From Crenobacter caeni (GTDB lineage: Bacteria > Pseudomonadota > Gammaproteobacteria > Burkholderiales > Chromobacteriaceae): a stretch of 64,000 nucleotides of DNA. The position numbers were made by a program, and so were the translations under genes. The DNA is taken from the NCBI RefSeq assembly GCF_010435965.1, contig NZ_JAAGAA010000002.1:282452-346451 (forward strand). Direction: 5' to 3'. The first letter of the stretch is position 1. Each line of letters begins with the position of its first letter. The notes beneath the pieces were generated by a model. It saw only the letters and a program-made list of their open reading frames with translations, had not been told where the DNA came from and ran no database searches. Positions 22,224 to 32,015 of this stretch are shown here, piece after piece.

Positions 22224-23214
22224 AGCGGGCATCCGCCGTAGCGCCGTGCTGTTGTTCGGCCTCGGCCAGAACGAGGCGATCGAGGTGTTCAAGTACCTCG
22301 GCCCCAAGGAAGTGCAGAAGCTGAGCCTGGCGATGGCGCAGGTCAACAACGTCAGCCACGGCGAGATCCACGACGTGGTCGCCAAGTTCCGCGAGGAGTG
22401 CGCGGCGCGCGCGAGCATCGGTGCGACCGACGAGTACCTGCGCAACGTGCTGATCGAGGCGCTGGGGCCGGATAAGGCAGCCAACCTGCTCGACAAGATC
22501 ACCCAGGGCAACGACCACAGCGGCATCGAAAGCCTCAAGTGGATGGACGCAAGCTCCGCTGCCGACCTGATCCGCAACGAGCACCCGCAGATCATCGCGA
22601 CTATCCTCGTTCACCTCGAACCGGACCAGTCCAGCGGCATTCTCGCCCACTTCCCCGAGCGCCTGCGCAACGAGGTGCTGATCCGTACCGCGACGCTGGA
22701 AGGTGTGCAGCCGCAGGCGCTGCGCGAACTGAACGAGGTGCTCACCCAGCTCTTGTCCGGCTCCGACCGCATCAAGAAGAGCGCGGCCGGCGGCATCAGC
22801 CTCACCGCCGACATCCTCAACTTCCTCGGCTCCAACGTCGAGGCGTCCGCGCTCGGTTATATCCGCGAATACGACCCGGAACTCGCGCAGCGCATCCAGG
22901 ACAAGATGTTCGTGTTCGAGAACATGCTCGATATCGACGACCGCGCGATCCAGACCATCCTGCGCGAAGTGCAGTCCGACTCGCTGGTCATCGCGCTCAA
23001 GGGCACCAGCCCCGAGATGCGCGAGAAGATCTTCAAGAACATGTCGCAGCGCGCGGCCGAGATGCTGCGCGACGACCTGGAGGCGAAGGGGCCGGTCAAG
23101 CTCTCCGAGGTCGAGGCCGAGCAGAAGGAGATCCTGAAGGTCGTGCGCAAGCTGGCCGACGAAGGCCAGATCGTGCTGGCGAGCAAGGGCGGGGACGAGG
23201 GCCTTGTCGAATAA
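22216..23214 (+). CDS. fliG: flagellar motor switch protein FliG
   Basis: 332 residues; cytoplasmic torque-generating ring protein between FliF and FliM. N-terminal domain (SAVLLFGLGQNEAIEVFKYL), middle domain with the EHPQ motif (IRNEHPQIIATILVHL), and the C-terminal torque helix with charged residues (QRIQDKMFVFENMLDIDDRA; ALKGTSPEMREKIFKNMSQR). ATG at 22216 follows AGGAG; a TTG two codons upstream is less likely. Overlaps fliF and fliH. Confidence 0.97.
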   Translation: MSEAGIRRSAVLLFGLGQNEAIEVFKYLGPKEVQKLSLAMAQVNNVSHGEIHDVVAKFREECAARASIGATDEYLRNVLIEALGPDKAANLLDKITQGNDHSGIESLKWMDASSAADLIRNEHPQIIATILVHLEPDQSSGILAHFPERLRNEVLIRTATLEGVQPQALRELNEVLTQLLSGSDRIKKSAAGGISLTADILNFLGSNVEASALGYIREYDPELAQRIQDKMFVFENMLDIDDRAIQTILREVQSDSLVIALKGTSPEMREKIFKNMSQRAAEMLRDDLEAKGPVKLSEVEAEQKEILKVVRKLADEGQIVLASKGGDEGLVE

Positions 23215-24037
23215 CGCGATCATCGGCGCCGAGCGCCTGGGCGACTGGCAACGCTGGACCATGGGCGAGCTGGGCTCGGCGCAGCCTGGCAAGGCTGCCC
23301 AGCATGCGCCGGCAGACCCGCTGGCGCTGCTCTCGCAGGTGACTGCCGAGGAGGTTGTGCGCGCGCTGGAAGCGTTGCCGCAGGAAGACGCTGCCGGGGC
23401 GCCGCCGCTCGAAGCGGTGCTCGCCGAGGCGGCGCCGGCGGTCGGCTACCCGACCGCGGCCGAACTGGAAACCATCCATCAGGAAGCGTGGCAGGCCGGC
23501 TTCGAGGCCGGCCGCAGCGAAGGCTACGGCGCCGGGCGTGCCGAGGGCGAGCAGGAAGGCTTCGCCCAGGGGCTGGAAAACGGCCGGCGCGAGGCCGAAG
23601 ACGCGGCGGCGGCACGCTTTGACGGGTTGTGGCAGCCGCTGCAGGAGAGCCTGGCCGCCTGGGACGCCGGGCTCGCGTCGCTGCAGGCGTCGCTCGCGCC
23701 GCAACTGGCCGCGCTGGCGCTCGAGGTCGGCCGCCGGTTGGCCGGCGAGCAGCTCGCCGCCGATGCAGAGGCGCTTGCCCGGCTGGTCGACGAGGCGCTC
23801 TCGCCGCTCGCATCCGAGCTGACCCGCCTGACGGTGCGCCTGCACCCGGACGATGCGGCCGCGCTGGAAGACTTCCTGTCGCGGCAATATCCGCAGCTGT
23901 CGGTGCGCTGGCAGGGCGACGCGTCGCTCGCGCGCGGCGGTTGCGTGATCGATTCGCCGGTGGTCCGGCTGGACCTCTCGCTGGAGACCCGCACCGCCCA
24001 GCTGCGCGAGGCTTTGGGGCTGGACGCGCATGGCTGA
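23204..24037 (+). CDS. fliH: flagellar export stator protein FliH
   Basis: 277 residues; soluble regulator that holds the FliI ATPase at the export gate. It has the Gly-rich helical repeat of FliH ([20 protein letters not shown]) near residue 95 and a C-terminal V-ATPase E-like domain ([34 protein letters not shown]). It begins with TTG, 11 bp before the fliG stop; no ATG is available in frame near this point. FliI starts inside its last codons. Confidence 0.92.
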   Translation: MSNNAIIGAERLGDWQRWTMGELGSAQPGKAAQHAPADPLALLSQVTAEEVVRALEALPQEDAAGAPPLEAVLAEAAPAVGYPTAAELETIHQEAWQAGFEAGRSEGYGAGRAEGEQEGFAQGLENGRREAEDAAAARFDGLWQPLQESLAAWDAGLASLQASLAPQLAALALEVGRRLAGEQLAADAEALARLVDEALSPLASELTRLTVRLHPDDAAALEDFLSRQYPQLSVRWQGDASLARGGCVIDSPVVRLDLSLETRTAQLREALGLDAHG

Positions 24038-25418
24038 CTGGCTCGCCCGCCAGCAGGACTACCTGGACGCGTGCCGGCAGCGCCTGCAGGGCGTGCCGCG
24101 CGGCCGCCGCCAAGGGTTTCTGACCAGGGTGACCGGCCTCGTGATGGAGGCGACCGGCCTGCGCCTGCCGGTGGGCAGCGCCTGCCTGATCGAGTGCGGC
24201 CACGGCGAGCGCATCGAGGCCGAGGTGGTCGGCTTCTCGGCCGACCGCCTGTTCCTGATGCCGCTTGCCCCCATCCAGGGTCTGCTGCCGGGGACCGCGG
24301 TCGTCCCGCTGGAAGACAGGGTGCCGCCCCGCTACGGCGAGCCTTTCGCCGGCAAGTCCCGCGGCAGCGGCCGGCAGGTACCGGTCGGCTCGCGCCTGCT
24401 CGGGCGGGTGCTCGACGCGCTCGGGCGGCCGCTAGACGGCCGCGGGCCGGCCCCGTTTGACGCGACCGCGCCGCTTTACAGTGACCCCCTCAATCCGCTG
24501 ACGCGCACGCCGGTGCGCGACGTGCTCGACGTCGGCGTGCGCGCGATCAACGGCCTGCTGACCGTCGGTCGCGGCCAGCGCCTGGGCCTGTTTGCCGGCT
24601 CCGGCGTCGGCAAGTCGGTGCTGTTGGGCATGATGGCGCGCTTCACCCGTGCCGACGTGGTGGTGGTCGGCCTGATCGGCGAGCGGGGACGCGAGGTCAA
24701 GGACTTCATCGAGAACATCCTGGGCGAAGAAGGCCTCGCGCGCTCGGTGGTGGTCGCCGCGCCGGCCGATACCCCGCCCTTGATGCGGTTGCACGGTGCC
24801 GCGTACGCGACCGCGCTGGCCGAGCACTTCCGCGCCGAGGGCAAGGACGTGCTCCTCCTGATGGATTCGGTGACCCGCTACGCGATGGCGCAGCGCGAGA
24901 TTGCGCTGGCGATCGGCGAGCCGCCGGTTACCCGCGGCTACCCGCCGTCGGTGTTCGCCAAGCTGCCGCAGCTGATCGAGCGCGCTGGTAACGGCGAGGC
25001 AGGCGGCGGCTCGATCACCGCCTTCTATACCGTGCTCTCCGAGGGAGACGACCAGCAGGACCCGATCGCCGATTCGGCACGCGCGATCCTCGACGGCCAC
25101 TTCGTGCTCTCGCGCACGCTGGCCGAGGCCGGGCATTACCCGGCGATCGACATCGAGCAGTCGATCTCGCGGGTGATGGTCGACGTGGTTAGCCGCGAGC
25201 ACCTGGACGCGGCGCGCCGTTTCAAGCAGCTGTTCTCGCGCTACCAGCGCAGCCGCGACCTGATCAGCGTCGGCGCCTACGTGCCGGGGTCGGACCCCCT
25301 GCTTGACGAGGCGATTCGCCGCCAGTTGCAGCAGGTGGCCTTCCTGACCCAGCCGCAGCACGAGGCGCATGACTTTGCCTCGTCGTGCGAGCAACTGAAG
25401 CAGTCGCTGGCAGGCTGA
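24030..25418 (+). CDS. fliI: flagellum-specific ATPase FliI
   Basis: 462 residues; ATPase of the type III flagellar export apparatus, related to F1 beta. Walker [18 protein letters not shown], Walker [21 protein letters not shown], and the family motif [14 protein letters not shown] are present. N-terminal beta-barrel and C-terminal helical domains complete the standard length. It overlaps fliH by 8 bp and is followed by fliJ after 4 bp. Confidence 0.97.
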   Translation: MADWLARQQDYLDACRQRLQGVPRGRRQGFLTRVTGLVMEATGLRLPVGSACLIECGHGERIEAEVVGFSADRLFLMPLAPIQGLLPGTAVVPLEDRVPPRYGEPFAGKSRGSGRQVPVGSRLLGRVLDALGRPLDGRGPAPFDATAPLYSDPLNPLTRTPVRDVLDVGVRAINGLLTVGRGQRLGLFAGSGVGKSVLLGMMARFTRADVVVVGLIGERGREVKDFIENILGEEGLARSVVVAAPADTPPLMRLHGAAYATALAEHFRAEGKDVLLLMDSVTRYAMAQREIALAIGEPPVTRGYPPSVFAKLPQLIERAGNGEAGGGSITAFYTVLSEGDDQQDPIADSARAILDGHFVLSRTLAEAGHYPAIDIEQSISRVMVDVVSREHLDAARRFKQLFSRYQRSRDLISVGAYVPGSDPLLDEAIRRQLQQVAFLTQPQHEAHDFASSCEQLKQSLAG

Positions 25419-25422
25419 CGCC

Positions 25423-25863
25423 GTGGCCGGCAAATTCGACTTCCTGATCGACCTCGCGCAAAAGGCGCAGCAGCAGGCCGCCGACCGCATGCAGGCGGCG
25501 CAGGCGCAGCTTGCGGCACAGGAGGAGCGGCTCGCGCAGGTGGACGCGTTTATCGCCGATTACCAGGGGCGTCTGGTCGACGCCGGCCGCGGCGGCATGG
25601 GGGTCGAGCGCTATCTCGACTTTCGCGCCTTCCTCGGCAAGCTCACCGACGCGCGCCAGACGCAGGAGCGCGAGGTCGACCGCGCGCGCCAGCGCTACGT
25701 GCTCGAGCGCGAAGCCTGGCTCGCCCAGCGGCGCAAGCTCAAGGCGTACCAGACGCTCGCCGAGCGCGAGGCGGCCCGTGCCCAGTTGGTGGAGCGGCGA
25801 CGGGAGCAGAAGCTGGTCGACGAATTCGCTGCCCGCAATTCCCGGCGTCCGGGGACTTCCTGA
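25423..25863 (+). CDS. fliJ: flagellar export chaperone FliJ
   Basis: 146 residues, almost entirely coiled coil rich in Ala, Gln, Arg and Glu, as expected for the FliJ stalk that sits in the FliI hexamer and contacts FlhA. It starts with GTG four bases after fliI. Assignment is by position and by the coiled-coil pattern (LIDLAQKAQQQAADRMQAAQ; ...GGMGVERYLDFRAFLGKL). Confidence 0.92.
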   Translation: MAGKFDFLIDLAQKAQQQAADRMQAAQAQLAAQEERLAQVDAFIADYQGRLVDAGRGGMGVERYLDFRAFLGKLTDARQTQEREVDRARQRYVLEREAWLAQRRKLKAYQTLAEREAARAQLVERRREQKLVDEFAARNSRRPGTS

Positions 25864-25875
25864 GCATTTCTTCTG

Positions 25876-25891
25876 TGGCACCATTCTTGCT
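25876..25891 (+). promoter_or_regulatory. sigma-54 promoter before fliK
   Basis: TGGCAC (25876-25881), five bases, then TTGCT (25887-25891): the -24 GG and -12 GC elements are exactly 10 bp apart and nearly perfect to the RpoN consensus. The expected start near 25902 leaves a 30-nt leader before the fliK ATG at 25932. The FlrC-type activator encoded upstream is the likely regulator. Confidence 0.88.
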
Positions 25892-25931
25892 TGATTTGGG
25901 TAAATCCCGAGTTGAGACCGGTCCTGTTCCG

Positions 25932-26840
25932 ATGACGCTTTCCGTAACGCTTGCTTCCATGTTGCCCGGCCGCTCTGGCTTGCCGGGCGTGGCCCGCGCC
26001 GCCGCCTTGCCCGGCGGCTTGTTTGCCGACCTGCTCGACATGCAGGTCGGCAGCCTGTCCGCCGCCGCGCCGGCGCCGGGCGAGCGTCCGGCAGGCAAGC
26101 CGGCGGCTGACTTGCTTGACGCCGGCTCGCTTCAGGCGAACGCGCAGGCCGTACCCATGCTGGCGGTGTTGCCGCAGGCGATCCAGCCGCAACCCTTGCC
26201 GCAACCCGGACTGTCCATGGAACCCGCTGCGGAGGCAGGGGCAGCCGCGGCCGATACCCTGCTCGAGCTGACGCGCCAGCTTGCGCACGGCGCAGGGCAG
26301 GGCGGCAAGAAATTGCCGCAGCAGGCGGTGGCCGAGCAGCAAGTCTTGCCGGCCGGCGCGGCGTCTGTTGCCGTGACCGGTGCCGGCGGCGAGCATGCCG
26401 GCGCGCCGGTATCGCTGTCGATCGCCACCCCGCTAGGCCGCGACGAGGCGTGGCAGCGTGCGTTCGCGACCCAGGTCGGCGGCCTCGTGCAGATGAAGGC
26501 CGAGAGCGCGCAAATCCAGGTCAGCCCCGCCAACCTGGGGCCGATCGAGGTGTCGCTCAAGCTCGGCCAGGACCAGGCGCAGCTGACCTTTGTCACCGCG
26601 ACGCCGCAGGCGCGTGACGCGGTCGAACAGGGCCTTGCCCGCCTCTCCGGCATGCTCGCGCAAAGCGGCATCCAGCTGACCGACGCGCAGGTCTCCTACG
26701 GGGATCGTCGCCAGTCGCACGATCAGGCGCCCGGCAAGGGGCGCGGCCGGGGCGAAGACGGTGACTTCGTGGTGGCCGAACTGGATGGCGCTGTGCAGTC
26801 CGCGCACGCAATTGCATCGGGGCTGAGCATTCGCGCCTGA
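25932..26840 (+). CDS. fliK: flagellar hook-length control protein FliK
   Basis: 302 residues; secreted molecular ruler that switches export from hook to filament subunits. The N-terminal two thirds are Pro/Ala/Gln-rich and disordered; the C-terminal Flg_hook domain is clear (about 180-260: LVQMKAESAQIQVSPANLGP, then IEVSLKLGQDQAQLTFVTA). The ATG at 25932 is chosen because a sigma-54 promoter occupies the region 5' of it and transcription would start after the alternative GTG at 25875. Confidence 0.9.
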   Translation: MTLSVTLASMLPGRSGLPGVARAAALPGGLFADLLDMQVGSLSAAAPAPGERPAGKPAADLLDAGSLQANAQAVPMLAVLPQAIQPQPLPQPGLSMEPAAEAGAAAADTLLELTRQLAHGAGQGGKKLPQQAVAEQQVLPAGAASVAVTGAGGEHAGAPVSLSIATPLGRDEAWQRAFATQVGGLVQMKAESAQIQVSPANLGPIEVSLKLGQDQAQLTFVTATPQARDAVEQGLARLSGMLAQSGIQLTDAQVSYGDRRQSHDQAPGKGRGRGEDGDFVVAELDGAVQSAHAIASGLSIRA

Positions 26841-26940
26841 TTTTGCGTCTGCCGTCTGGTCAGCAGATGGTCGTTTCTGGGACAATGCGTTCATATATTT
26901 TCATGATTTCGTATTGATTTCAGGCGCGAGACCTTAATTC

Positions 26941-27432
26941 ATGGCAGAAGACAAGAAGAAGGCGGTCAGTGGCGGCGGCGGCAACAAGCTGATGCTGATC
27001 GTGATCACCTTGCTGGTGATCCTGATCGCAGCGGTTGGCGGCCTTGGCGCCTACATGTTCCTGCACCAGCCTGCTTCGGCTGAGGCGCAGGCCGAGCCGC
27101 AAATAAAAAAGCCGGATGGGCCGCCGGTGTTCGAGAAAATGGAGCCCTTCGTCGTCAACCTCGCCGGTGGCGACGCGCTGCTGCAGGTCGAACTGCAGGC
27201 GCAGCTCTATGACGCCGAAGCCAAGCAGACCCTGGTCCAGTACATGCCCAAGATCCGCAGCGGGCTGATCCTGCTCTTGTCGTCCAAGAGTGCCGAAGAG
27301 CTGTCGACGGCGGACGGCAAGGTGCGCCTGAAGGCGCAGGTCAAGAAGATCATGAACGAGGCGATCGGCCAGCCCGGACCCGAGCCGGTCGAGACCGTCC
27401 TCTTTACCTCCTTCATCATCCAGCAGCAGTAA
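26941..27432 (+). CDS. fliL: flagellar basal body-associated protein FliL
   Basis: 163 residues; single-pass inner-membrane protein around the stators. Short cytoplasmic tail (MAEDKKKAVSGGGG), a transmembrane helix at about 17-40 (LMLIVITLLVILIAAVGGLG) and a periplasmic stomatin-like domain (MEPFVVNLAGGDALLQVELQ; LLLSSKSAEELSTADGKVRL). It lies 100 bp behind fliK; that gap shows no clear promoter. FliM follows after 6 bp. Confidence 0.96.
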   Translation: MAEDKKKAVSGGGGNKLMLIVITLLVILIAAVGGLGAYMFLHQPASAEAQAEPQIKKPDGPPVFEKMEPFVVNLAGGDALLQVELQAQLYDAEAKQTLVQYMPKIRSGLILLLSSKSAEELSTADGKVRLKAQVKKIMNEAIGQPGPEPVETVLFTSFIIQQQ

Positions 27433-27438
27433 GCGGCG

Positions 27439-28449
27439 ATGGCTGACGACATCCTGTCGCAGGAAGAGGTCGACGCGCTGCTGCGCGGGGTGACCGGCGA
27501 CACCGAGGACGAGGTCGACGGCGGCGACGCCAGTGGCGTACGCAATTACGACATCGGCCGCCAGGAGCGCATCGTCCGCGGCCGGATGCCGACGCTCGAG
27601 ATCATCAACGAGCGTTTCGCGCGCAACCTGCGCATCGGCCTCTTCAACTTCATCCGCCGCAACGCCGAGATCTCGGTGGGGCCGGTGCGGGTGCAGAAGT
27701 ACAGCGAGTTCATCCGCAACCTGGTGGTGCCGACCAACCTCAACCTCGTCCATGTGAAGCCGCTGCGCGGCACCGGCCTGTTGATCTTCGACCCGGACCT
27801 GGTGTTCCTGGTGGTCGACAACCTGTTCGGCAGCGACGGGCGCTTTCACGTGCGCGTCGAGGGGCGCGACTTCACGCCGACCGAGCAGCGCATCATCCAG
27901 CGCATGCTGCAGGTGGTGTTCACCGAGTACCAGAAAGCGTGGGAGCCGGTCCACCCGATCGAGTTCACCTACCTGCGCAGCGAGATGAACACCCAGTTCG
28001 CCAACATCGCGACGCCGACCGAGGTGGTCGTCGCGGTATCCTTCCACATCGAACTGGGCGCCGGCGGCGGCGACTTCCACGTCTGTCTGCCTTACTCGAT
28101 GGTCGAGCCGATCCGCGACGTGCTCTCGAGCACCATGCAGGCGGACCGTACCGAGGTGGACAACCGCTGGGTCAGCCTGATGTCGCGCCAGGTGCAGGCC
28201 GCCGAGGTGGACCTGGCCGCCACGCTCGCCCACGCGCGCGTCACGCTGGGCGACGTGCTCGGGCTGAAGGTCGGCGACGTGGTGATGGTCGACATTCCCG
28301 AGAAGGTGGTCGCCGACGTGTCGGGCATCCCGGTGCTCGAGGGCCGGTACGGCACGGTCGACGGACATTACGCGCTGAGCGTGGACAAGATACTGGCCGG
28401 CGTGCACGAGCTGGCCGAAAGTGACAAGGGAGACTCCGAACGTGAGTGA
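27439..28449 (+). CDS. fliM: flagellar motor switch protein FliM
   Basis: 336 residues; C-ring protein that binds CheY-P. The N-terminal CheY-binding peptide (DDILSQEEVDALLRG) is intact, followed by the CheC-like middle domain (NERFARNLRIGLFNFIRRNA) and the C-terminal SpoA domain. Standard length. It overlaps fliN by 8 bp. Confidence 0.97.
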   Translation: MADDILSQEEVDALLRGVTGDTEDEVDGGDASGVRNYDIGRQERIVRGRMPTLEIINERFARNLRIGLFNFIRRNAEISVGPVRVQKYSEFIRNLVVPTNLNLVHVKPLRGTGLLIFDPDLVFLVVDNLFGSDGRFHVRVEGRDFTPTEQRIIQRMLQVVFTEYQKAWEPVHPIEFTYLRSEMNTQFANIATPTEVVVAVSFHIELGAGGGDFHVCLPYSMVEPIRDVLSSTMQADRTEVDNRWVSLMSRQVQAAEVDLAATLAHARVTLGDVLGLKVGDVVMVDIPEKVVADVSGIPVLEGRYGTVDGHYALSVDKILAGVHELAESDKGDSERE

Positions 28450-28882
28450 AAACGCTTCGACGCAGGATAGCGCCGACGACGTGATGGACGACTGGGCGGC
28501 GGCGTTCGCCGAGCAGGCCGAAGCGACGGCCGGCGCGGCACCTCAGCCGGAGGCGCAGCCCGCCAGCGGCCTGTTCCAGGAACTCTCGCAGGCCGCGCCG
28601 CAAGCGGGCAGCGCGCTGTCGCAGAACCTGGACATGATCCTCGACATTCCGGTGCAGCTGACCGTCGAGCTTGGCCGCACCAAGATCGCGATCCGCAACC
28701 TGTTGCAGCTGGCGCAAGGCTCGATCGTCGAGCTGGACGGGCTCGCCGGCGAGCCGATGGACGTGCTGGTCAACGGCTGCCTGATCGCGCAGGGCGAGGT
28801 GGTCGTCGTCAACGACAAGTTCGGCATCCGCCTGACCGACATCATCACGCCGACCGAACGGATCCGGCGCCTGCAAAAATGA
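28442..28882 (+). CDS. fliN: flagellar motor switch protein FliN
   Basis: 146 residues. An acidic N-terminal extension of about 65 residues is followed by the SpoA domain ([56 protein letters not shown]), which forms the base of the C ring and docks FliH. A GTG start at 28442 is chosen because GGGAGA precedes it at good spacing; an in-frame GTG at 28421 would lie deeper in fliM. Confidence 0.95.
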   Translation: MSENASTQDSADDVMDDWAAAFAEQAEATAGAAPQPEAQPASGLFQELSQAAPQAGSALSQNLDMILDIPVQLTVELGRTKIAIRNLLQLAQGSIVELDGLAGEPMDVLVNGCLIAQGEVVVVNDKFGIRLTDIITPTERIRRLQK

Positions 28883-29304
28883 GGCGGCTGCTGTCGTCGC
28901 TGTGGCTGCTGCCCCCTGCCGCCTTGGCGCAGGCAAACGCCGTGCAGGCGGCACCGTCCGGCTGGGCGAGCCTCATGCAGGTGCTGCTCTCGCTCGCGCT
29001 GGTGCTCGCGCTGATCGTCGGCGCGGCCTGGCTGACCCGGCGCCTCGGTGGCGGCGCGCTGGGCGCGAGCCGCCACCTGCGTGTGGTCGGCGGCGTGATG
29101 GTCGGCCAGAAGGAACGGGTGGTCATCGTCGAGCAGGGCGGCCAGTGGCTGGTGCTCGGCGTGACTGCCGGCAGCGTGACCCTGCTCGACAAGCAGGCCA
29201 AACCCGACGACGCGCCCGAGGCGCCGCAAACGGCGCTGCCCGAGTCGTTCTCGCGCATCCTCGCGAATACGCTGGCCAAGGCGCGCAAGGGGGGCGGCCA
29301 ATGA
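28879..29304 (+). CDS. fliO: flagellar biosynthesis protein FliO
   Basis: 141 residues; small membrane protein that helps assemble the FliPQR export gate. Short hydrophobic N-terminus, one transmembrane helix at about 30-53 ([20 protein letters not shown]) and a cytoplasmic FliO domain ([20 protein letters not shown]). Joined to fliN and fliP by 4-bp overlaps. Confidence 0.93.
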   Translation: MRRLLSSLWLLPPAALAQANAVQAAPSGWASLMQVLLSLALVLALIVGAAWLTRRLGGGALGASRHLRVVGGVMVGQKERVVIVEQGGQWLVLGVTAGSVTLLDKQAKPDDAPEAPQTALPESFSRILANTLAKARKGGGQ

Positions 29305-30050
29305 GCCGCCGGCTATTGCTGGCGCTATTGCTGGCGCTATTGCTGGCGCTGCCGGGTGCGGCGCTCGCCGCCGGCCTGCCGCTGATGAGCAGCACGCCCG
29401 GTCCGGGGGGCGCGCAGAGCTACTCGCTGTCGCTACAGATGCTGCTCTTCATGACCGGGCTGTCGTTCATCCCGGCCATGGTGCTGATGATGACCTCGTT
29501 CACCCGCATCGTCATCGTGCTCTCCTTGCTGCGCCAGGCGCTGGGGACCATGCAGTCGCCGCCCAACCAGGTGATCGTCGGCCTGTCGCTGTTCCTCACC
29601 CTGTTCATCATGTCCCCGACGCTGGAGACGGTGTACCAGAAGGCGTGGGTGCCGTTCTCGGACGACAGGATCACCATGATGCAGGCGGCCGACGAGGCGG
29701 CCGGGCCGATGAAGGCGTTCATGCTGACGCAGACGCGCGAGACCGACCTCGCGTTCTTCATCGAGGTCTCCGGCAGCGCGAAACCGGCGACCCCGGCCGA
29801 CGTGCCCCTGAAGACGCTGGTGCCGGCCTTCGTGATTTCGGAGCTGAAGACCGCGTTCCAGATCGGCTTCATGATCTTCATCCCGTTTTTGATCATCGAC
29901 CTGGTGGTCGCCAGCATCCTGATGGCGATGGGCATGATGATGGTGTCGCCGGTGATCATTTCGCTGCCGTTCAAGATCATGCTGTTTGTGCTGGTCGACG
30001 GCTGGACGCTGGTGCTGGGCTCGCTGGTGCAAAGCTTCGCGCAGCGCTGA
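29301..30050 (+). CDS. fliP: flagellar export gate protein FliP
   Basis: 249 residues; core of the FliP5Q4R1 gate. Cleavable signal peptide, then the family sequence with helices at about 46-75, 88-105, 185-215 and 220-240 ([60 protein letters not shown]). The signal peptide core is encoded by three perfect 12-bp tandem repeats (Leu-Ala-Leu-Leu units, 29313-29348), an unusual feature discussed separately. Confidence 0.97.
   Translation: MSRRLLLALLLALLLALPGAALAAGLPLMSSTPGPGGAQSYSLSLQMLLFMTGLSFIPAMVLMMTSFTRIVIVLSLLRQALGTMQSPPNQVIVGLSLFLTLFIMSPTLETVYQKAWVPFSDDRITMMQAADEAAGPMKAFMLTQTRETDLAFFIEVSGSAKPATPADVPLKTLVPAFVISELKTAFQIGFMIFIPFLIIDLVVASILMAMGMMMVSPVIISLPFKIMLFVLVDGWTLVLGSLVQSFAQR
29313..29348 (+). 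repeat. three perfect 12-bp tandem repeats in the fliP signal peptide
   Basis: The unit CTATTGCTGGCG occurs three times head to tail. It keeps the reading frame, each copy adding four hydrophobic residues to the FliP signal peptide. Slipped-strand changes would lengthen or shorten the h-region without breaking the gene. Confidence 0.95.
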
Positions 30051-30069
30051 CGCAATTTTGGGGTAAGCC

Positions 30070-30339
30070 ATGAGTCCGGAACTTGTCATCAACCTGGTGC
30101 AGCAGGCGCTGTTCACGCTGATCCTGATCGCGGCGCCGGTGCTCGGCGTCTCCTTGCTGGTCGGCCTCCTGGTCAGCATCCTGCAGGCGGCGACGCAGAT
30201 CAACGAGATGACGCTGACCTTCATCCCCAAGCTGATCGCGCTCTTCATCGTGCTGATCCTGGCCGGGCCGTGGATGCTCAACACCATCATGGACTTCACG
30301 ATCCGCCTGTACCGCAGCATCCCCGGCGCGATCGGCTAG
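30070..30339 (+). CDS. fliQ: flagellar export gate protein FliQ
   Basis: 89 residues with two transmembrane helices (about 14-40 and 52-75); family motif SILQAATQINEMTLTFIPKL is intact. Part of the FliPQR gate. It lies 19 bp after fliP and 4 bp before fliR. Confidence 0.97.
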   Translation: MSPELVINLVQQALFTLILIAAPVLGVSLLVGLLVSILQAATQINEMTLTFIPKLIALFIVLILAGPWMLNTIMDFTIRLYRSIPGAIG

Positions 30340-30343
30340 ATCG

Positions 30344-31135
30344 ATGGCGGCGGCCCTCGTCATCACCGACGCGCAGATCAACGCGCTGGTCGCCTACTTC
30401 GTCTGGCCGTTCGCGCGCGTCTTCGGCGTGTTCCTGACCGAGCCGGTATTCTCCTCGCGCGCGATCCCGCGCCGCTTCAAGGCGGGCTTCGCGCTGGCGA
30501 TCACCGTGCTTGTCGCGCCCATGCTGCCGCCCTTGCCGGCGGTGCCGCTGGTGTCGGCCGCAGGCGTCGCCATCCTGGTGCAGCAGCTCCTGATCGGCGC
30601 GATGATAGGCTTCGTGCTGCGCATCGCGATCACCGCGGTCGAGATGGCCGGCATGCTCTCCGGCATGCAGATGGGCCTGGGTTTCGCGATGTTCTTCGAC
30701 CCCGCGCAGTCGGCGCAGGTGCCGGCGCTGGGCCGGGTGATCTCGGTGTTCGTCACCCTGCTGTTCCTCGCCTTCGGCGGGCCGCAGATCGTGCTGTCGG
30801 TGCTCATCGACAGCTTTACCGTGCTGCCGGTGGGCTCGCCTTTTCCCTGGCGCAGCCTCGAGGCGCTCGCGATGTGGGGGCGCCACCTGTTCAGCTGGGG
30901 CTTGTGGCTGTCGCTGCCGGTGATCGCTGCCTTGCTGGTGACCAACCTCGCGATCGGCGTGATGACGCGCGCCGCGCCGCAGTTCAACATCTTCGCCTTC
31001 GGTTTTCCGCTGACCCTGCTGATCGGCTTCGTGATGCTCTACCTGTCGCTGCCCTTGTTGCTGCCGGCGATCGAGACGCTGTACGGCGAGTCTTTTGCCT
31101 TCGCGCGGGCCTTGTGGTTGCCGCCCAAGCCTTAG
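30344..31135 (+). CDS. fliR: flagellar export gate protein FliR
   Basis: 263 residues, about six transmembrane helices. Typical FliR pattern: FVWPFARVFGVFLTEPVFSS, GFVLRIAITAVEMAGMLSGM (QMGLGF region), GVMTRAAPQFNIFAFGFPLT. It caps the gate and contacts FlhB. It ends the fliK-R run; flhB does not follow, the next gene being yebC. Confidence 0.96.
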   Translation: MAAALVITDAQINALVAYFVWPFARVFGVFLTEPVFSSRAIPRRFKAGFALAITVLVAPMLPPLPAVPLVSAAGVAILVQQLLIGAMIGFVLRIAITAVEMAGMLSGMQMGLGFAMFFDPAQSAQVPALGRVISVFVTLLFLAFGGPQIVLSVLIDSFTVLPVGSPFPWRSLEALAMWGRHLFSWGLWLSLPVIAALLVTNLAIGVMTRAAPQFNIFAFGFPLTLLIGFVMLYLSLPLLLPAIETLYGESFAFARALWLPPKP

Positions 31136-31219
31136 CCGCCGCTTTTTGCTAAAATTCGCGCCTGAGATTCTTGTTACCACCGCGGGGCCCCGCGCCCCGC
31201 CACGCATACCGAGGCAACT

Positions 31220-31945
31220 ATGGCAGGTCACAGCAAATGGGCGAACATCCAGCATCGCAAAGGGCGCCAGGACGCCAAGCGCGGCAAGGTCTTCACCCGC
31301 CTGATCAAGGAAATCACCGTTGCCGCCAAGATGGGCGGCGGCGACCTGAGCGCCAACCCGCGCCTGCGCCTGGCTGTCGACAAGGCCAAGGCCGAGTCGA
31401 TGCCCAAGGACAATATCGAGAACGCGATCAAGCGCGGCACCGGCCAGCTTGAGGGCGTCACCTACGAGGAATGCCGCTACGAAGGTTACGGCATTGCCGG
31501 CGCGGCCGTGATGGTCGACTGCCTGACCGACAACAAGACGCGGACGGTCGCCGACGTGCGCCACGCGTTCAGCAAGTACGGCGGCAATATGGGCACCGAC
31601 GGCTGCGTCGCGTTCCAGTTCAAGCACTGCGGCTACCTGCTGTTCGCGCCGGGCACCGACGAGGACGCGCTGATGGAAGCCGCGCTCGAGGCAGGCGCCG
31701 AGGACGTGGTCAGCAACGACGACGGTTCGATCGAAGTGGTCACCGGCCCGTGGGAGTTCTCCGACGTGCAGGCGGCGCTCGAAGGGCAGGGCTTCAAGGC
31801 CGAGATGGGCGAAGTGACCATGAAGGCGCTCAACGAGACCGAGCTTGCCGGCGACGACGCGCTGCGCATGCAGAAGCTGATCGACGCGCTCGAAGATCTC
31901 GACGACGTGCAGGACGTGTACACCTCGGCCGTGTTCGACGAGTAA
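31220..31945 (+). CDS. yebC: YebC/PmpR family DNA-binding regulatory protein
   Basis: 241 residues, cytoplasmic. The family start [20 protein letters not shown] and the block [20 protein letters not shown] are unmistakable. Members are reported as transcriptional regulators and, for YebC types, as factors helping translation through proline stretches. Transcribed after an 84-bp gap from fliR; a TAAAAT at 31150-31155 may be its -10 box but no good -35 is seen. Followed by a strong terminator. Confidence 0.96.
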   Translation: MAGHSKWANIQHRKGRQDAKRGKVFTRLIKEITVAAKMGGGDLSANPRLRLAVDKAKAESMPKDNIENAIKRGTGQLEGVTYEECRYEGYGIAGAAVMVDCLTDNKTRTVADVRHAFSKYGGNMGTDGCVAFQFKHCGYLLFAPGTDEDALMEAALEAGAEDVVSNDDGSIEVVTGPWEFSDVQAALEGQGFKAEMGEVTMKALNETELAGDDALRMQKLIDALEDLDDVQDVYTSAVFDE

Positions 31946-31965
31946 GCACGGCGGCAAGCGACAGC

Positions 31966-31992
31966 GGCCTGCGCATCGCGCAGGCCTTTTTT
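31966..31992 (+). terminator. intrinsic terminator after yebC
   Basis: GGCCTGCGC / GCGCAGGCC perfect 9-bp stem with a 3-nt loop followed by six T residues. Confidence 0.92.
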
Positions 31993-32015
31993 GTGCCGTA
32001 AGGCAAGGAGGGGAG

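Noticed and set aside
26845..26870. GCCGTCTGG resembling a Neisseria DNA uptake sequence
   Set aside because: Only one partial match; uptake sequences occur many times per 64 kb where they function.
26841..26880. Possible terminator after fliK
   Set aside because: The stem is only 5 bp with a 10-nt loop and no following T run.
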